Assembly: GCA_037176845.1 (NCBI GenBank)
Contig: JAYKXP010000019.1
Location: 703,111-767,110, forward strand
Length of the DNA stretch: 64,000 nt
Reading direction: 5' to 3'
From: Paramarasmius palmivorus
Lineage: Eukaryota > Basidiomycota > Agaricomycetes > Agaricales > Marasmiaceae
Part shown: positions 35,126-46,033 of the stretch, one piece after another
Position numbering within the stretch: the first letter of the stretch is position 1
Layout of the letters: each line of letters begins with the position of its first letter
Program-made: the position numbers and the translations under genes
Notes under the pieces: model-generated
What the model was told of the DNA's origin: nothing
What the model saw: only the letters and a program-made list of their open reading frames with translations
Databases searched by the model: none

Positions 35126-37161
35126 GTGTTTGTCGAGTGTCGTGGCGGCTGGCTAGCTACCGCCAGCCTTCGTTCACTATTCAACTCTCACCACCATGCA
35201 TATGGGATCGATGCTGGCTCCAATCTGTGCTCTGAAGACCCCCACCCATCAGCTCTCTTGGATACGACTGCTATAAATTTCGACTCGGACAGCCAAAAGA
35301 TCCGTGCTGATAGACATCCGTTTGGGCGCATGGTTGACATGGCTAGAGATTTTCAAGTTAATCTTGCAGCTTTCGCCAATGTTCATGCTTCTATCAAGCT
35401 TATTCGAGCGACAAGCCTGCATAGAGGTTCGGTTCAACGTTAAACGTCCAGATCTCACGCGCGCGTTTATCAGCAGATAGTGCGGAAACGGGGTCGACCC
35501 ACGCGAATCATATACCTCGTTTCTCTGCGATGATTTGTTGCCCTTGCTTCATGTCTTGGTCTTCGACGCGCCTCGGTTGCTTCCTTGGTCTGTTCCTGTT
35601 GCTTCCGATCGAACGAGCTTATGCTTGTCACTGGAAAAATCAAATATGGGGACATTTGACGCGCCTTTGGTTCCTTCAACGTCTTTGTGTCTGAAAAGCG
35701 TCGACACGTTTGCTGGGACATCGTCTACTTTGATGTTCGGCGCCTCTAGACTTCTTGTTCTTCCTTCGCTGCACTTGGTATTGTTATAAGGGAGATACTT
35801 GGTATAGTGGGCAATCATATGATAGAAGAACGGCGATGTTCTCTAGGAGAGGGAAGTTAGATCACCAACGAATAGACGAAACGGAATAGATTTGGAACTG
35901 TATAGCACTTTAAAGAGCTTTAGCTTCCTTACATTCATCCAAAGCAATTTCCCCTTCCATGATATACTATTCCTGAAGGATTCAGGGCTGTATTGTATGG
36001 AGTTGAAGCAATTGAACTTTTATCGATAACGATGAAAGATGTAAAAGCAGAGAGATAGATACATAGATAATCATATGCGATCTGGATCAACTTCTAAGCG
36101 AGCGGCTGCGAGCTCAACGCTCAGCTACCAGTTGTCTCAAGTACATTATGGGCTCGATGTGTAAGAGTGATACTATGCATATATGATAACATGAATCTAG
36201 ACCGAGACATAAAAAACATTAACCGATGAACAGGAACAGCGAAAGCATTGGTATATGCATTCGCCTTGCTCGCCTCCTAAAGGGCGTTACATTTCTCTTC
36301 ATACGAGTTTTACATTCCCACAGAGGTTGGAAAAAGAGGAAAACGAAGCTCGGCCGCCATGGAGAGTAGGTTGTTGACGGTTTGGTTCATTCTTTCATTT
36401 GCAGCCTAATTTGAGTAGGCAAAATCAAGCCCACCACGTCGCCATTGGATGATAGAGGATGTATGTGTTCGCATTCCATTGTTTCCGTCTGGATGTTGGA
36501 TTATGCTCGGCGTGCGCCTTGTACTTGAATACAAGCTATGAGGTTGGAAGAAGCTTGTAAGGTAGTCCTTTTTGATAACGATCCTAGGTACACAGAACCT
36601 GCACTTCGTGAAGACGATCCTTCCTTCGTAAGTTTGAGGGTAGAAGATGATAGGTTATTAGTACGTACCTTACTTGGTCGCCTTTATCAGACAGACGACT
36701 AGGACCAGTACCCAGATCAGTACCCAAACAGAGGCTTCGAGTAGCGACTTCAAGCTTCGAGCTTCGAGCCTTCATCGTCTATACTTCGTGCAGCGGTTTA
36801 GCAGTGACAGTTTTACAATCAAGGGTGGGGACATCTGGACGATAGGGAGGTTTCCAGGGATGAAGAGGCCGCCTTCCTATCCAAACGACCAAGGCTGGGT
36901 ATCGAAGTTGAGGTGTCGATAGTACTTTCTATGAATGAGTGAGTGAAAACTTAGACGGAGAAGTATACAAACACACCTTGTGCCCGGTTGCCCCTTCAAG
37001 TTCCTGCGTCTGGCCAACAGCACAGTGCTGAGTGCTCTGATTCGGCCCCGATGGAGCCGTGTAATTTTTACCCACGTGATGTTTCTCACACCAACGATGA
37101 TCGATGACGCGCGCGGCGTAGCAACCAACCTTGCTTCCTCGCCGTCAACTAGCATCCAGCA
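35126..37161. other. spacer of the divergent finger/BTB pair, copy 1
   Basis: Together with 34524-35125 this forms the 2.6-kb spacer between finger gene 5 and BTB gene 1. It holds no accepted gene; an 89-codon minus-strand ATG frame at 35549-35818 is charged and could be real but is unsupported. AGAGATAGATACATAGAT at 36051-36068, preceded by TCGATAACGAT, recurs at 41821-41838 in the second spacer. Confidence 0.45.
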
Positions 37162-38144
37162 ATGAGCCAGTCTCCCTCCGAAGCGGAAAGCTTCTCGTAT
37201 GTGAAGTGTGAAGGTAATCTCTGTCAATGCAATACATGAATCCGACTGATCACCTTTGCATAACCTGTGAACGTGGTCCAAGTGACCCATGAACCTTGCG
37301 ATCTCTGTGTCGACGTTATCCTCGAATCGTCAGACGGAAAGCTCTTTGGATCGCATATGAAGAACCTGGAGAATTTCAATAAAGCCTTTCCGAGCGTTGG
37401 ATCCGTCACCCATCGGCTCTCAGACACAGTTAAACTCTCAGAAAATAGCGAGATCATACACCTTTTGTTGATGTTTTCACATAACGAGGAGGTCGATATC
37501 ACGGCGATGGATGTGGATACGCTCTTAGCGTTAGCTGAAGCTGCTGATAAGTATGGAAATTCGGTGGCTATGATGTGCTGTAAAGCAGCAATGAAGCAAG
37601 TAGCAATGGCTATCAAGTCATGTCTTTTTGAGTTAACTAATTAACAGTCGCCTGGCTGCAATGTTTCCACGTCAAGCTCTTAAAGTTGTTCCATATCTCT
37701 ATCCTCGAGATATTGATAGGGTTGTACGGTCCACAATGGATTTCACACTGAAAGAGGCACATTCCTGCTTGCGCCGCTTCCCGGATACATACGCCGTCTT
37801 TGTGGGTGGCGAATTCGTCTCATGACTGAACAAGTGTTTCTGACCTAAATATGTAGACATTATACCGAGAGCAATGGCATCGCTATTACGACAAATACAT
37901 TTCTGCTGTCGGGACAATTGCTCAATCGTATCGCGGTCAAAGTCAGACGTCGTTTGCGGAGGCGCTGAAAAACGACAGCGACCCCTCTGAACACGGTCTC
38001 ACGAAAGCGCGTCTTTGCAATGCAATTTTACCCGGATATAACATCGACCAGAAAGACTATGACAACGTCGTAAATGCCATTCGGAAGCTTCCAAAGTGGG
38101 CTGAAGTGGCAAAGGAAGCTGCTGAAGGAGTTGTTGATTTCTGA
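37162..38144 (+). CDS. BTB/POZ-domain protein, copy 1
   Basis: Four exons (37162-37213, 37283-37595, 37648-37801, 37857-38144), 268 residues. Residues about 18-125 are a BTB/POZ domain: VDVILESSDGKLFGSHMKNL, an AFP loop, LSDTVKLSEN, IIHLLLMFSHNE, and the LLALAEAADKYGN helix typical of fungal BTB proteins. The C-terminal half contains a PYLYPRDIDRVVR segment and ends with a conserved RKLPKWAEV motif. Exon 2 is followed by a GC-AG intron (GCAAGT at 37596); the paralogues at 46 and 48 kb have GT there. BTB domains mediate dimerisation and recruitment, for example of cullin-3 ligases; no extra effector domain is visible. It faces finger gene 5 divergently. Confidence 0.8.
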
Positions 38145-38899
38145 CCCGGTGACTCATGTAACGCTTTCTTCTCAATCTTTCGGAGTATCTAGAATCCAGT
38201 CAAGATTTATGCTTTATAAGAAGCCGTCGAGCATACCACGAGCGTGAGACTTACACGTGTGGGACTACAGATCGTACTCTCATCGTCAATCCTTGACCCG
38301 GTAATTCATGTTATGAGAACGGCACCTCCTGAATAACATCAGTGGAGGATTCTATCACGTATGCAAGCTGGGAACGACGCAGTTTACCCACCAAGCAATC
38401 GATTCGAGATAGGATCAAGTTGAAGACCTAACACCGAAACGAAGTGGCAACAGGCATAGATCAGCCTTCTGGTAGATCAAAAGCGAGACTATGCAATCCT
38501 TGAAGATTCAAAATGAGATGTTTCTGTTTTGATCTATTTTCACATCTCTGTGTACACGAAGCTTTCTGGATTCATATAGTTGTTTATGTAGTATCGAGAT
38601 GTGACAATCGTTGCGATAACTGGGATCCACAAGGTATCAAAAACAAGAGAGCGCAGGAAGTACAGATGGAATGATGAGAGTAGGGTGTAGGACATGGTAT
38701 ATGTAGCACAATAACGAAGAAAACAAATCTAACGAGACAAAGTTGAGAAAATACAATAGCTGACGATACATACGATGGATTGCCCTTCAGGCATGGTATA
38801 TAGATGAATATAGGAAAAATAATTCAATGTCCGTATGATGTGAAGATCTACAAGTCCAAATATGAAGATAAAGGTCGATGCCCAAATGAAGTCCCAGTT
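38145..38899. other. intergenic between convergent BTB gene 1 and finger gene 6
   Basis: Shared 3' region with no supported feature. A CCCGGT(G/A)A(C/T)TCATGT sequence occurs twice (about 38144-38157 and 38299-38311). Confidence 0.35.
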
Positions 38900-40329
38900 C
38901 TAGGCACCTTCGTAGCCTGATTCCTTGGGGACAAAATGCAGATCAACATGTTTCTTGACATTCTCTCCGCGTGGAGAGTAGCTATGTCCTTTGTTGTTGT
39001 CGCATTTCTTCCACTTCCCCTTCTTTTCATCGAATTTCATGAGGCGACACGCCCACCTCTCGTCTCCACCCTTAGGTTCCTTTGGCGCTTTCTGTCCTTT
39101 CGCCTTCTGGGCAGCTTTGGCTTCTTTGCGTGCCTGCTGTCCCCTGTAATCATGGACCTTGGCGAGGTGCTCGTAAATCCCATTCAGAGACGTGAGGGGT
39201 GCTCGGCACATGTTCTCCAGACGACCGTCGTTCGACCATGTGCAAAAAGTACTGGTAATACCGGCTGTAACCTGTTGGGGTCTAGACATAGTTGTTAACA
39301 AGTAGCAGATACTGACCAGAATTACAGCACTCACGGTGCAGGTATGTCAGCTAACACCGCTCGCGGCAGTTCTACGCTAAACACGATTTCTTTGTAGGGT
39401 GCACTTGGTACGGGCTCTGAATCCTTCTCAGCAGCCGCCTCCGGGGTTCCTACACCCTCAGAAATCAAAGCCGTGTTTGCCTGTGCGTTTGCGTTCGAGG
39501 AATGATCCTCGTAATATCCTCCTTCCTTGAGCTCGTAGGAATTACTGGAGTCGGGAAGAGGAAATGTGTCGAATGGTAACTCGTTTGTTTCCGTGGAGGT
39601 CTGACTGAATGTCTGGTCTCCTAAGTAGTGCTGTTCATCGACAGCCTGCGCTACGATGGGAAGTTGCTCGGATTCTTCAAGGTATGTCGGGTCCATGTTT
39701 GCTGGCATCGCCACTTGAGGATCTGAGAGCTGATGAGCTCGTATGCTATCACATCATTCGGTAGATAGATCTCGCACCTTTAAACTCCCCAAATAGGTCT
39801 TGTAGATAGTAGTTTTCCCCATCCAAATCATATGAAATGTTGTAGGAATCCAATGAGTTTCGAGACGAGTGACCAGGAGTAGTAGTGTCAAGAAGATTGC
39901 ATTTGGCGTGGAAGGGCTCGCCGTTGGTCTGGCTCATAAACCTTGCAACGGCGGTCTGATCTCGATCTTCGAGATGTGCACGCTTTGAAACGCTAATTAC
40001 TTCATCTAGGGTTCTGTTAATGCCGCTATGAATAGTCAAAGATAGAAAAAAACGCACCGCTCGCATCAAGGTCGTCGGCCTTTCTTTTTCCTTTTCCCCT
40101 CTGCATCACCTCTTCGTCACTCACGCTAGCTGGCTGAGAGAAAAGAAAATCATTTGCTTGCGTAGAGCTAGGAGATTTAGCGGATGAGTGTACGCGCTCA
40201 ATATACATGGGGGAAGCAGCGACTCACTTATTCAGATATTTTCGGGTGCTGAACAAATTTGATCAGCTTCCAGACGTTTTCCGATGGAAAGCAAAAGACT
40301 ACACACCTCTCGTCAGATAGGTAGGCCAT
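38900..40329 (-). CDS. two-finger C2H2-like protein (family member 6)
   Basis: Six exons on the minus strand: 40329-40307, 40248-40228, 40167-40058, 40005-39778, 39713-39335 and 39281-38900; 380 residues. It has the same plan as member 5: short exons 1-2, RGKGKRKADDLD, an SKRAH-containing helix, an acidic Ser/Pro/Glu-rich middle, and a C-terminal pair (TFCTWSNDGRLENMC...H-x4-H near 267-290; WACRLMKFDEKKGKWKKC...H-x3-H near 330-360). A Lys/Ala-rich linker (KEAKAAQKAKGQK) separates the fingers. It has one intron more than member 5 (39714-39777). It is divergently oriented from the dead BTB copy at 42.6 kb. Confidence 0.78.
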
Positions 40330-40455
40330 CTTATATCGAAGATGCAACGATAATCTTTGAATGTAGGTGTTGGTTGGGAGTAGGGGACTTGGTTGGACTC
40401 ATCGAGAGTTGCCTGCGAATGACATGCCGGCTCGGCGATCACGAGCGTCAACCAA

Positions 40456-40477
40456 TCCTTTGTCGATTCAGCCAAGA
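40456..40477 (-). promoter_or_regulatory. conserved upstream element, copy 3
   Basis: TCCTTTGTCGATTCAGCCAA plus GA, 127 bases before the start at 40329. It is one or two bases different from copies 1 and 2. A further GAACTTT follows it as in copy 2, and the preceding CACGAGCGT is shared with copy 2. Confidence 0.55.
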
Positions 40478-42591
40478 ACTTTCCTTATGCGGTTATAGCT
40501 CCGAGTCCGTCTCCATTGTCGAACCAATCTGTTCGAATTCCAGCAAGAATTTTTGCATGAGCTCTTGCTTCTCTACCCGTGCCGCTAGCAAGTATATAGC
40601 TAAATAAAAGTTCGGGCGCCATGGGCACTTAAAGATGTCGTTAGTTGCTCTCTTCCTTTACGATTTTTGACTTCTTACCGGATTTCCAGCCAAACATAGG
40701 TTGGATAGAGTGGCCGCCATATTTATGAGTCCAAAATGCTCATCCGTGTGCAATGCGTTTATGACTCGTAATCCTCTTGATGTATACAGCAGCCTGAGGG
40801 ACCCATCTTCCGGCGCAATGCAGGCTTCGGAATACCCTCACATCGGTGACACCCCGTGGCATTGATAATGAAGGTTCCAAGAACATTTTACCTGCGATGT
40901 GGAAGCCTCTTCCATCAAGCAATGTCTCTCAATGCCGTAAGAGAATATCCATGAACGTTCGATATCTGTGACCCGCATTAGGATTCAATCTCGAGCGTCA
41001 AGCTTATTACTAGTAGGATCTCACGAGCTATTGATTGGTGAAGTATCCCAACTCTACGCTGCTGTTCGTTCTTTGAGAAACAGAGTGCGGATAAATACTT
41101 TCCCGGGCCTTGAAGATACGTAATCACGTTGTGCGGTAACCTGGTGTATAAACCTTGGTAGCTGGCTCTCAAAGGCGAGTGCACTACTCATCCTTTACAC
41201 GATATCACAGACTAGTCTCAACCTTGCAGGCCAAAACGAAGGGGGAGCTTAATTATCGCTGTTATAAGGTACTGTCACAGAATTAGGACTTACTATTCCA
41301 ACAACATCACTTCTTCCAGTTTACGGGCCAACCTTGAACACAACTCCGTTGAGTATAGAGTGCCGCGGCGGTTCCATCGCATCAGGTGAAAATCCTCGGT
41401 GGTTTCTAGCACAATAAATCCATCTTGCGAGCGCAAATGTGGCGCTCCAGCCTATCCTTCTGAGCTTCACAGAGCCTAAGAAACTTTCAGAGCGGGGTGT
41501 CATGGCGTCGACAGGTCGAGATCTGCCTGAACATTGGCGGGGCTTTATACACGTACCACAAAGGCCACGATTCCAGGCAACCATATCCCGCAAATGTCTT
41601 GATGTTTGTGCAGAGTATCCTATGTAGAAAGCCGTATCAGCGACGTATTTGATTGAATGCCTGATTTTGGAGCGAGACCGGGCCTCAAATATCCTGTTTC
41701 TGATTCTGATCATCCAAACCGTCTTCTATCGCAGGCCACGATTCTAAGAGTACTGAAGCTTTTAATCTGCGAAGTGGAGGCAACGGCTGTTCCATCGATA
41801 ACGATAAGAGAAAAGGGAAAAGAGATAGATACATAGATCATGATGCATCATGATGATGGCCCGCAGTTAATCAACATCGTTACCGGACGGTTATGCGGAG
41901 AATCTATACGGTGACTACTATACCAGGCACTAGGGAACTATACTATCATTCTGCTATATCATAGATCTATGTAGTTGAGGCCTGAGGTGTGAGAGACAGT
42001 TTTGCTTGAACGCAAAGTTCGGACTAGGAGATGTAGTTCAAACAATCATGCAATCTTGATTTTCCGAGCAAAAACTAACTGCGGGGTCGAACCGAGCACA
42101 AGGATTCATCAATTGTCAAGAACGATGCCGCTCAGGGAATCGGGCTGAATGGCCTTGCGGTTTGTCGGGTGAGAAAGCCTGAGGATCGCGCTTCCTTTAG
42201 TACCCGGCCAGCACTCGACGCATATATATACTCAAAGTGTGTCCTGGTCCCGGGATAGGATCTTAAAAAATTCCAGGATGTATCCGAGATATCTCTCGAG
42301 GTGTTATCTGTTATCTAAGATGAATGGATGAGGTCTAACACATAAGAAAATTTGTTACGCCTAGAGTTTTTCCTAACCGTCTTCCAAAAATGTGTAGGCC
42401 CCCGTCTTCGGAGCAAAGACGTTGGCTGTTCTCGTGATGTCAAAGTATGAGAGACAGTTCTTCTGTTTTCTGCGGTAGCTAGGTGTCGCATCCACGTAAG
42501 GTTACTCTGAGTAACACTCTGACTCGTGGGGACAATGAGTCTAACGAAAGCATATTCCTTTCCTCATCAACGTTCAACTAGGTTCCGGTAA
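40478..42591. other. spacer of the divergent finger/BTB pair, copy 2
   Basis: 2.1 kb without an accepted gene. It contains the second AGAGATAGATACATAGAT (41821-41838) preceded by ATCGATAACGAT, matching the spacer before BTB gene 1 and supporting a common origin of both pairs. Confidence 0.45.
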
Positions 42592-43106
42592 TGAGCGAAT
42601 TAGCTACCGGCGCTGAAACGCCCTCGGTCATCACTATATGCAAAGGTAAATCCTAACCTTATTACACAAACGCTCAGCTTATCCCTCTGTGCTCATTCGC
42701 AGTGACGCAGGAACCCTGTACTCTCAGCGTCGATATCGTCCTGGAATCTTCGTCTTTGGAACCCATATGAAGGACCTTGAGGCCTTCAACAGAGCCTTTC
42801 TGAGCGCCGGATCAGTAAATCATCAGCTTTCCGATACGGTAAAACTCTCAGAGAACGGCGAAACCATACGACTTCTTTTGATGTGTTCTCACAACGAGGA
42901 CATGGATCTCACAACAGTAAAGTTCGATCAACTCGTGGATCTGATCGAGGCTGCAGAGAAATATGGGAATACAATGGCTACTATGGCTTGTAGAGCTGAA
43001 ATGAGGTGCGCCGATTCAATCGCAGCACGGAAACCTGAACTTATCTTTCCATATTCCAATCTCAAAGTGATACGATTCAGAAATTACCCAAGTAGTCCGA
43101 CGTAGT
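42592..43106 (+). pseudogene. BTB/POZ pseudogene, copy 2
   Basis: Exon 1 (from 42592, MSELATGAETP) and the first intron, with an acceptor at 42702, are intact and in phase. Inside the BTB domain about 10 bases equivalent to GACGGAAAGC of copy 1 are missing after VDIVLES, which shifts the frame and gives a TGA within seven codons. In the other frame the rest of the BTB domain is still readable (FGTHMKDLEAFNRAF to MACRAEMR). The third exon and most of the fourth are deleted; what remains aligns to the C-terminal IQK-LPK-W motif with Trp changed to stop at 43063-43107. Three independent lesions make this a clear pseudogene. Confidence 0.85.
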
Positions 43107-43236
43107 AAAGGAAGCTACAGATTCACCTTTGTAAGCATATAGTTTGTCTGTGATTAGCACAAAGACACGGCACTTTTATATCTTCACTCCAGATACCATT
43201 CCAAGCCCGATAGTATGATTGAACATAGAAAATGCA

Positions 43237-43506
43237 TTACAACCTATGACACAGCACTAGCATTGTCGGCAGTACATCATTCCTAGTCTCGATTACCCGG
43301 ACGGCTACATCATCCCCCAGTGGCGCTAATGCTCTTGGTGGCATCTGAATGAGGACGGCGGGCACAACACAAAATACGCCACTGTTGTCTATTGCAACTG
43401 CCAGAACCAGAAAGTCTGCGCCTCGCAGGTCGATGAGTCGTCCACCTGGAAATGATGTTGCATCCGATTCCTTCAAGTTCTGTCCTTCTATCTCCGGCCA
43501 CTCCAT
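43237..43506 (-). CDS. small hypothetical protein
   Basis: An intact 89-codon ATG frame with protein-like composition: an acidic start (MEWPEIEGQNLKESD), then a hydrophobic alternating pattern (LIDLRGADFLVLAVAID, FCVVPAVLIQMPP) suggesting beta strands. No signal peptide or known domain, no intron, no conserved copy elsewhere in the window. It lies just beyond the BTB pseudogene on the opposite strand and could be a fragment. Confidence 0.35.
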   Translation of the reverse strand: MEWPEIEGQNLKESDATSFPGGRLIDLRGADFLVLAVAIDNSGVFCVVPAVLIQMPPRALAPLGDDVAVRVIETRNDVLPTMLVLCHRL

Positions 43507-44146
43507 ATATCCACATGCCTTTCAATTTTTCGTTCCATTGGGATCACTTGGAAATGCGCACCTTGACTCAAATCACTCGTTTAAGTTCATACTTCGAGTC
43601 AAAGACACGACTTGGCTATAGCTAGGCCCGCCGGGTTAAGGCGCTAATTTGATACCATGTTGACACCTTTGATCTCCGGTGTTCGGGCTATACTACCGCG
43701 CAGTTACAGCATATTTTCCGCATACAGTGCATTCTTCCCGATCAAGTTTCATCCTCTTCCTTTTGAAGGAACAAAACCGGTTGACAGACGGTTCTGTGAT
43801 CACTATGGACTTCAATAGCAGGATATGTGTACATGATCACGAGTCCCGGCCTCAAGTTTGCCGCTTCACATATTATGCTTGTGCTTGAAATTCTGTCGGG
43901 AGAAATTAAAAGACCTCTACCTGGCTATGCGGAGATCGTGGTTTGATGCAACCACTCCCGTCATGCTCTGTTTCAGCCCACTCATCACAGACACAGTCGT
44001 TCCCGCTCCCGTGTGTCGCGTGCTGGCATAAGACTCGGAGGCGCTCGACCCTTGAACAGTATATAAACGTTCCCCCATACCCATGTTTCCTCGCCCGGCG
44101 CCATTGAACACTTTTACTTTCCTACTCTTCGTCGTTCATTTTCATC
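43507..44146 (+). promoter_or_regulatory. promoter region of the lysine-rich secreted protein gene
   Basis: A TATATAAA box at 44060-44067 lies 80 bases before the ATG at 44147, followed by a CT-rich stretch (CTTTTACTTTCCTACTC). The left part holds no accepted gene. Confidence 0.5.
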
Positions 44147-45254
44147 ATGTTCTGTTCTAATGCTCGGCTCTTTTCATTTTTCATTATTTTCTTCCATGCC
44201 TCGATGGTATTGGCGCGACCTCTAGAGTTGGAATCACGCGCGGCCAAATCCCTTACATGCACCAAGAGCTCAGCTCCATGTGTCTGTAACAACTCGGTCG
44301 GCATTCGGAGCACTTCCAAACTCAATTGCCCTAGCACGACGTTCGCATTCAAAGATCCTGCAAGTCCTTCTGATGGTACGATCAAGGAATTTAAGGTATG
44401 AGTACCCGTTTGATGCAAACCGGTGATCTGAACTTCACGTCTGACTGTGCCCTTAATTCATTCACAGACCAAACCTGCTCGTGTCTCTACACAGTGCGGT
44501 ATGTTAATGACATCAATGTAATGCTAATTACCAACTAAGATATCCATCTTCAAGACCACATAGTCGAACTTCAATACATCGCATCAAAGTTCACACCAGC
44601 CATATGCACAGAACTGAACAAAAACGGCCAAAAAAACATGACCTCATTCGTCAAATTTATCAACGACCAGCCGAGATTGGTGAATGTAGTCTCGACAGTT
44701 AACAATGCAAAGGGGGTCAAGTTTAAATCTCCCCCTGGAAAGTTTAGAAAGACTTCAAAGAAAGCTGCTGTACGTTCGAGACTCTGTGTTTGGTTGCGTC
44801 CATTCGGAAACTAACCACAGCACTAGTTTGGTGCGGCAAGCTACCTCGGACTAATCAGATCCGATGCACAGGCTATCGCAAACGATATCGACAAGAAGAT
44901 GAACGACTTCTTGCGTGGAAGTGGTGTCGCGGGATTCAAAGACTTTGAGAAGGATTACACCAAAAAGCTGGATGATGCTGTCACAGCGTATGAGCTTTCC
45001 AGTCCGCATCCACGAGTTTGTAGACTAATCCTCTTGATTCTAGGTGTAAGAAGGAAGCCCCCTCTCTTGACGACCTGAACACGAAAGCAGCCAAGAAGTC
45101 AGCAGCGGCAGCCAAGAAAGCACAGAAGAAGACCGCTGCTGCTAGTACACCTGCGACGAAGCCAAAGCCAAAGACGAAGGTTATTCCACCTGTTGCGGGT
45201 AAGAAAAGACCTGCATCCGGGGGTAAAGCTTCACCTGCGAAGAAAAGACCATAG
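44147..45254 (+). CDS. secreted protein with lysine-rich, nuclear-signal-like tail
   Basis: Five exons (44147-44395, 44468-44498, 44540-44769, 44827-44987, 45044-45254), 293 residues. A strong signal peptide (hydrophobic FSFFIIFF core, likely cut after VLA at about residue 23) is followed by a Cys-containing segment (CTKSSAPCVCNN), a mainly helical middle rich in Lys, Asp and Asn, and a tail of about 60 residues of Lys, Ala and Pro repeats ending GKKRPASGG and AKKRP. The intron-3 acceptor is at 44826; the CAG 5 bases before would give a stop. A secreted protein with a basic, nuclear-signal-like tail is unusual and fits a host-targeted effector or wall-bound protein, but this is inference. No family is recognised. 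Confidence 0.75.
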
Positions 45255-45834
45255 TTAGCACGACGGGATTTGTATTTTAATAACTTTCGTCACACTATTG
45301 TTTAATCATGGCTGAGCAAACCTTCCTGGTGATAGCTACTATTGATTATTATGCCCTAGGACCCAAGAAGGTCCAGAACGCGACAAGGACCTGATATAGT
45401 AGGATATGGTGTGTCGAGACTCGATCTCGGTCAACCTTCCTGAGCAACGACGCCAACTCCATGCCAACAAAGCGCTCGAATTGAATCTTGATGTTTTATT
45501 AGTGACACGGAAACAAGAATCACACCTCACTCGCGATCGATGGATCGCCGGGTTCGTCATGAATGTCGAATGAATCCCGAGTTTTTGCTCTTCCACAGCC
45601 CGATGAAATCGCGATTCTATTCGAAATGGACGTTGCTGCCTGAAATTAAAATGTGAGCTCCGATTAGACCAGAGAACTGAAGGATGCACCTTGAAGGTTC
45701 TCCCAACCAATGTGAAAACCCGCTTTGAGTATGAAACACTGCCAAATCCACATGCAACGCTCGCGAAAATTTGATATCTACAAGTGTCTACTATGATAAA
45801 CAGGTGAACCTCTTGAAGAAACGAAAGATCATAC
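45255..45834. other. intergenic
   Basis: No supported gene; opposite-strand open frames only. Confidence 0.4.
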
Positions 45835-46033
45835 CAGCTTCATCTCTCTATAATCATCAATATACCTCTTGCCTAGCGTTCAGCATAAGGAAGGTCATCG
45901 ACGTTTGGGAGAAAAGGTTCAGATTGCCACGTGTCGTTCAACTTTGGCATGTCACATTCACGTGAAGTTACTTGTGTGGCGGCAATGACGAATGCAAGTT
46001 TCCCTTCTTCCTTCACCACCGTTCAATCCTGTA
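45835..46033. repeat. duplicated BTB promoter block, copy A
   Basis: About 200 bases upstream of BTB gene 3, nearly identical to 47985-48186 upstream of BTB gene 4. Shared blocks include TTGCCTAGCGTTCAGCATAA, GCCACGTGTCGTT and CATTCACGTGA, with small indels between the copies. The CACGTG cores are candidate bHLH sites kept in both. Confidence 0.75.

Noticed and set aside
35549..35818. 89-codon minus-strand frame, charged
   Set aside because: Possible but unsupported; no splice partner or conserved copy in the second spacer.
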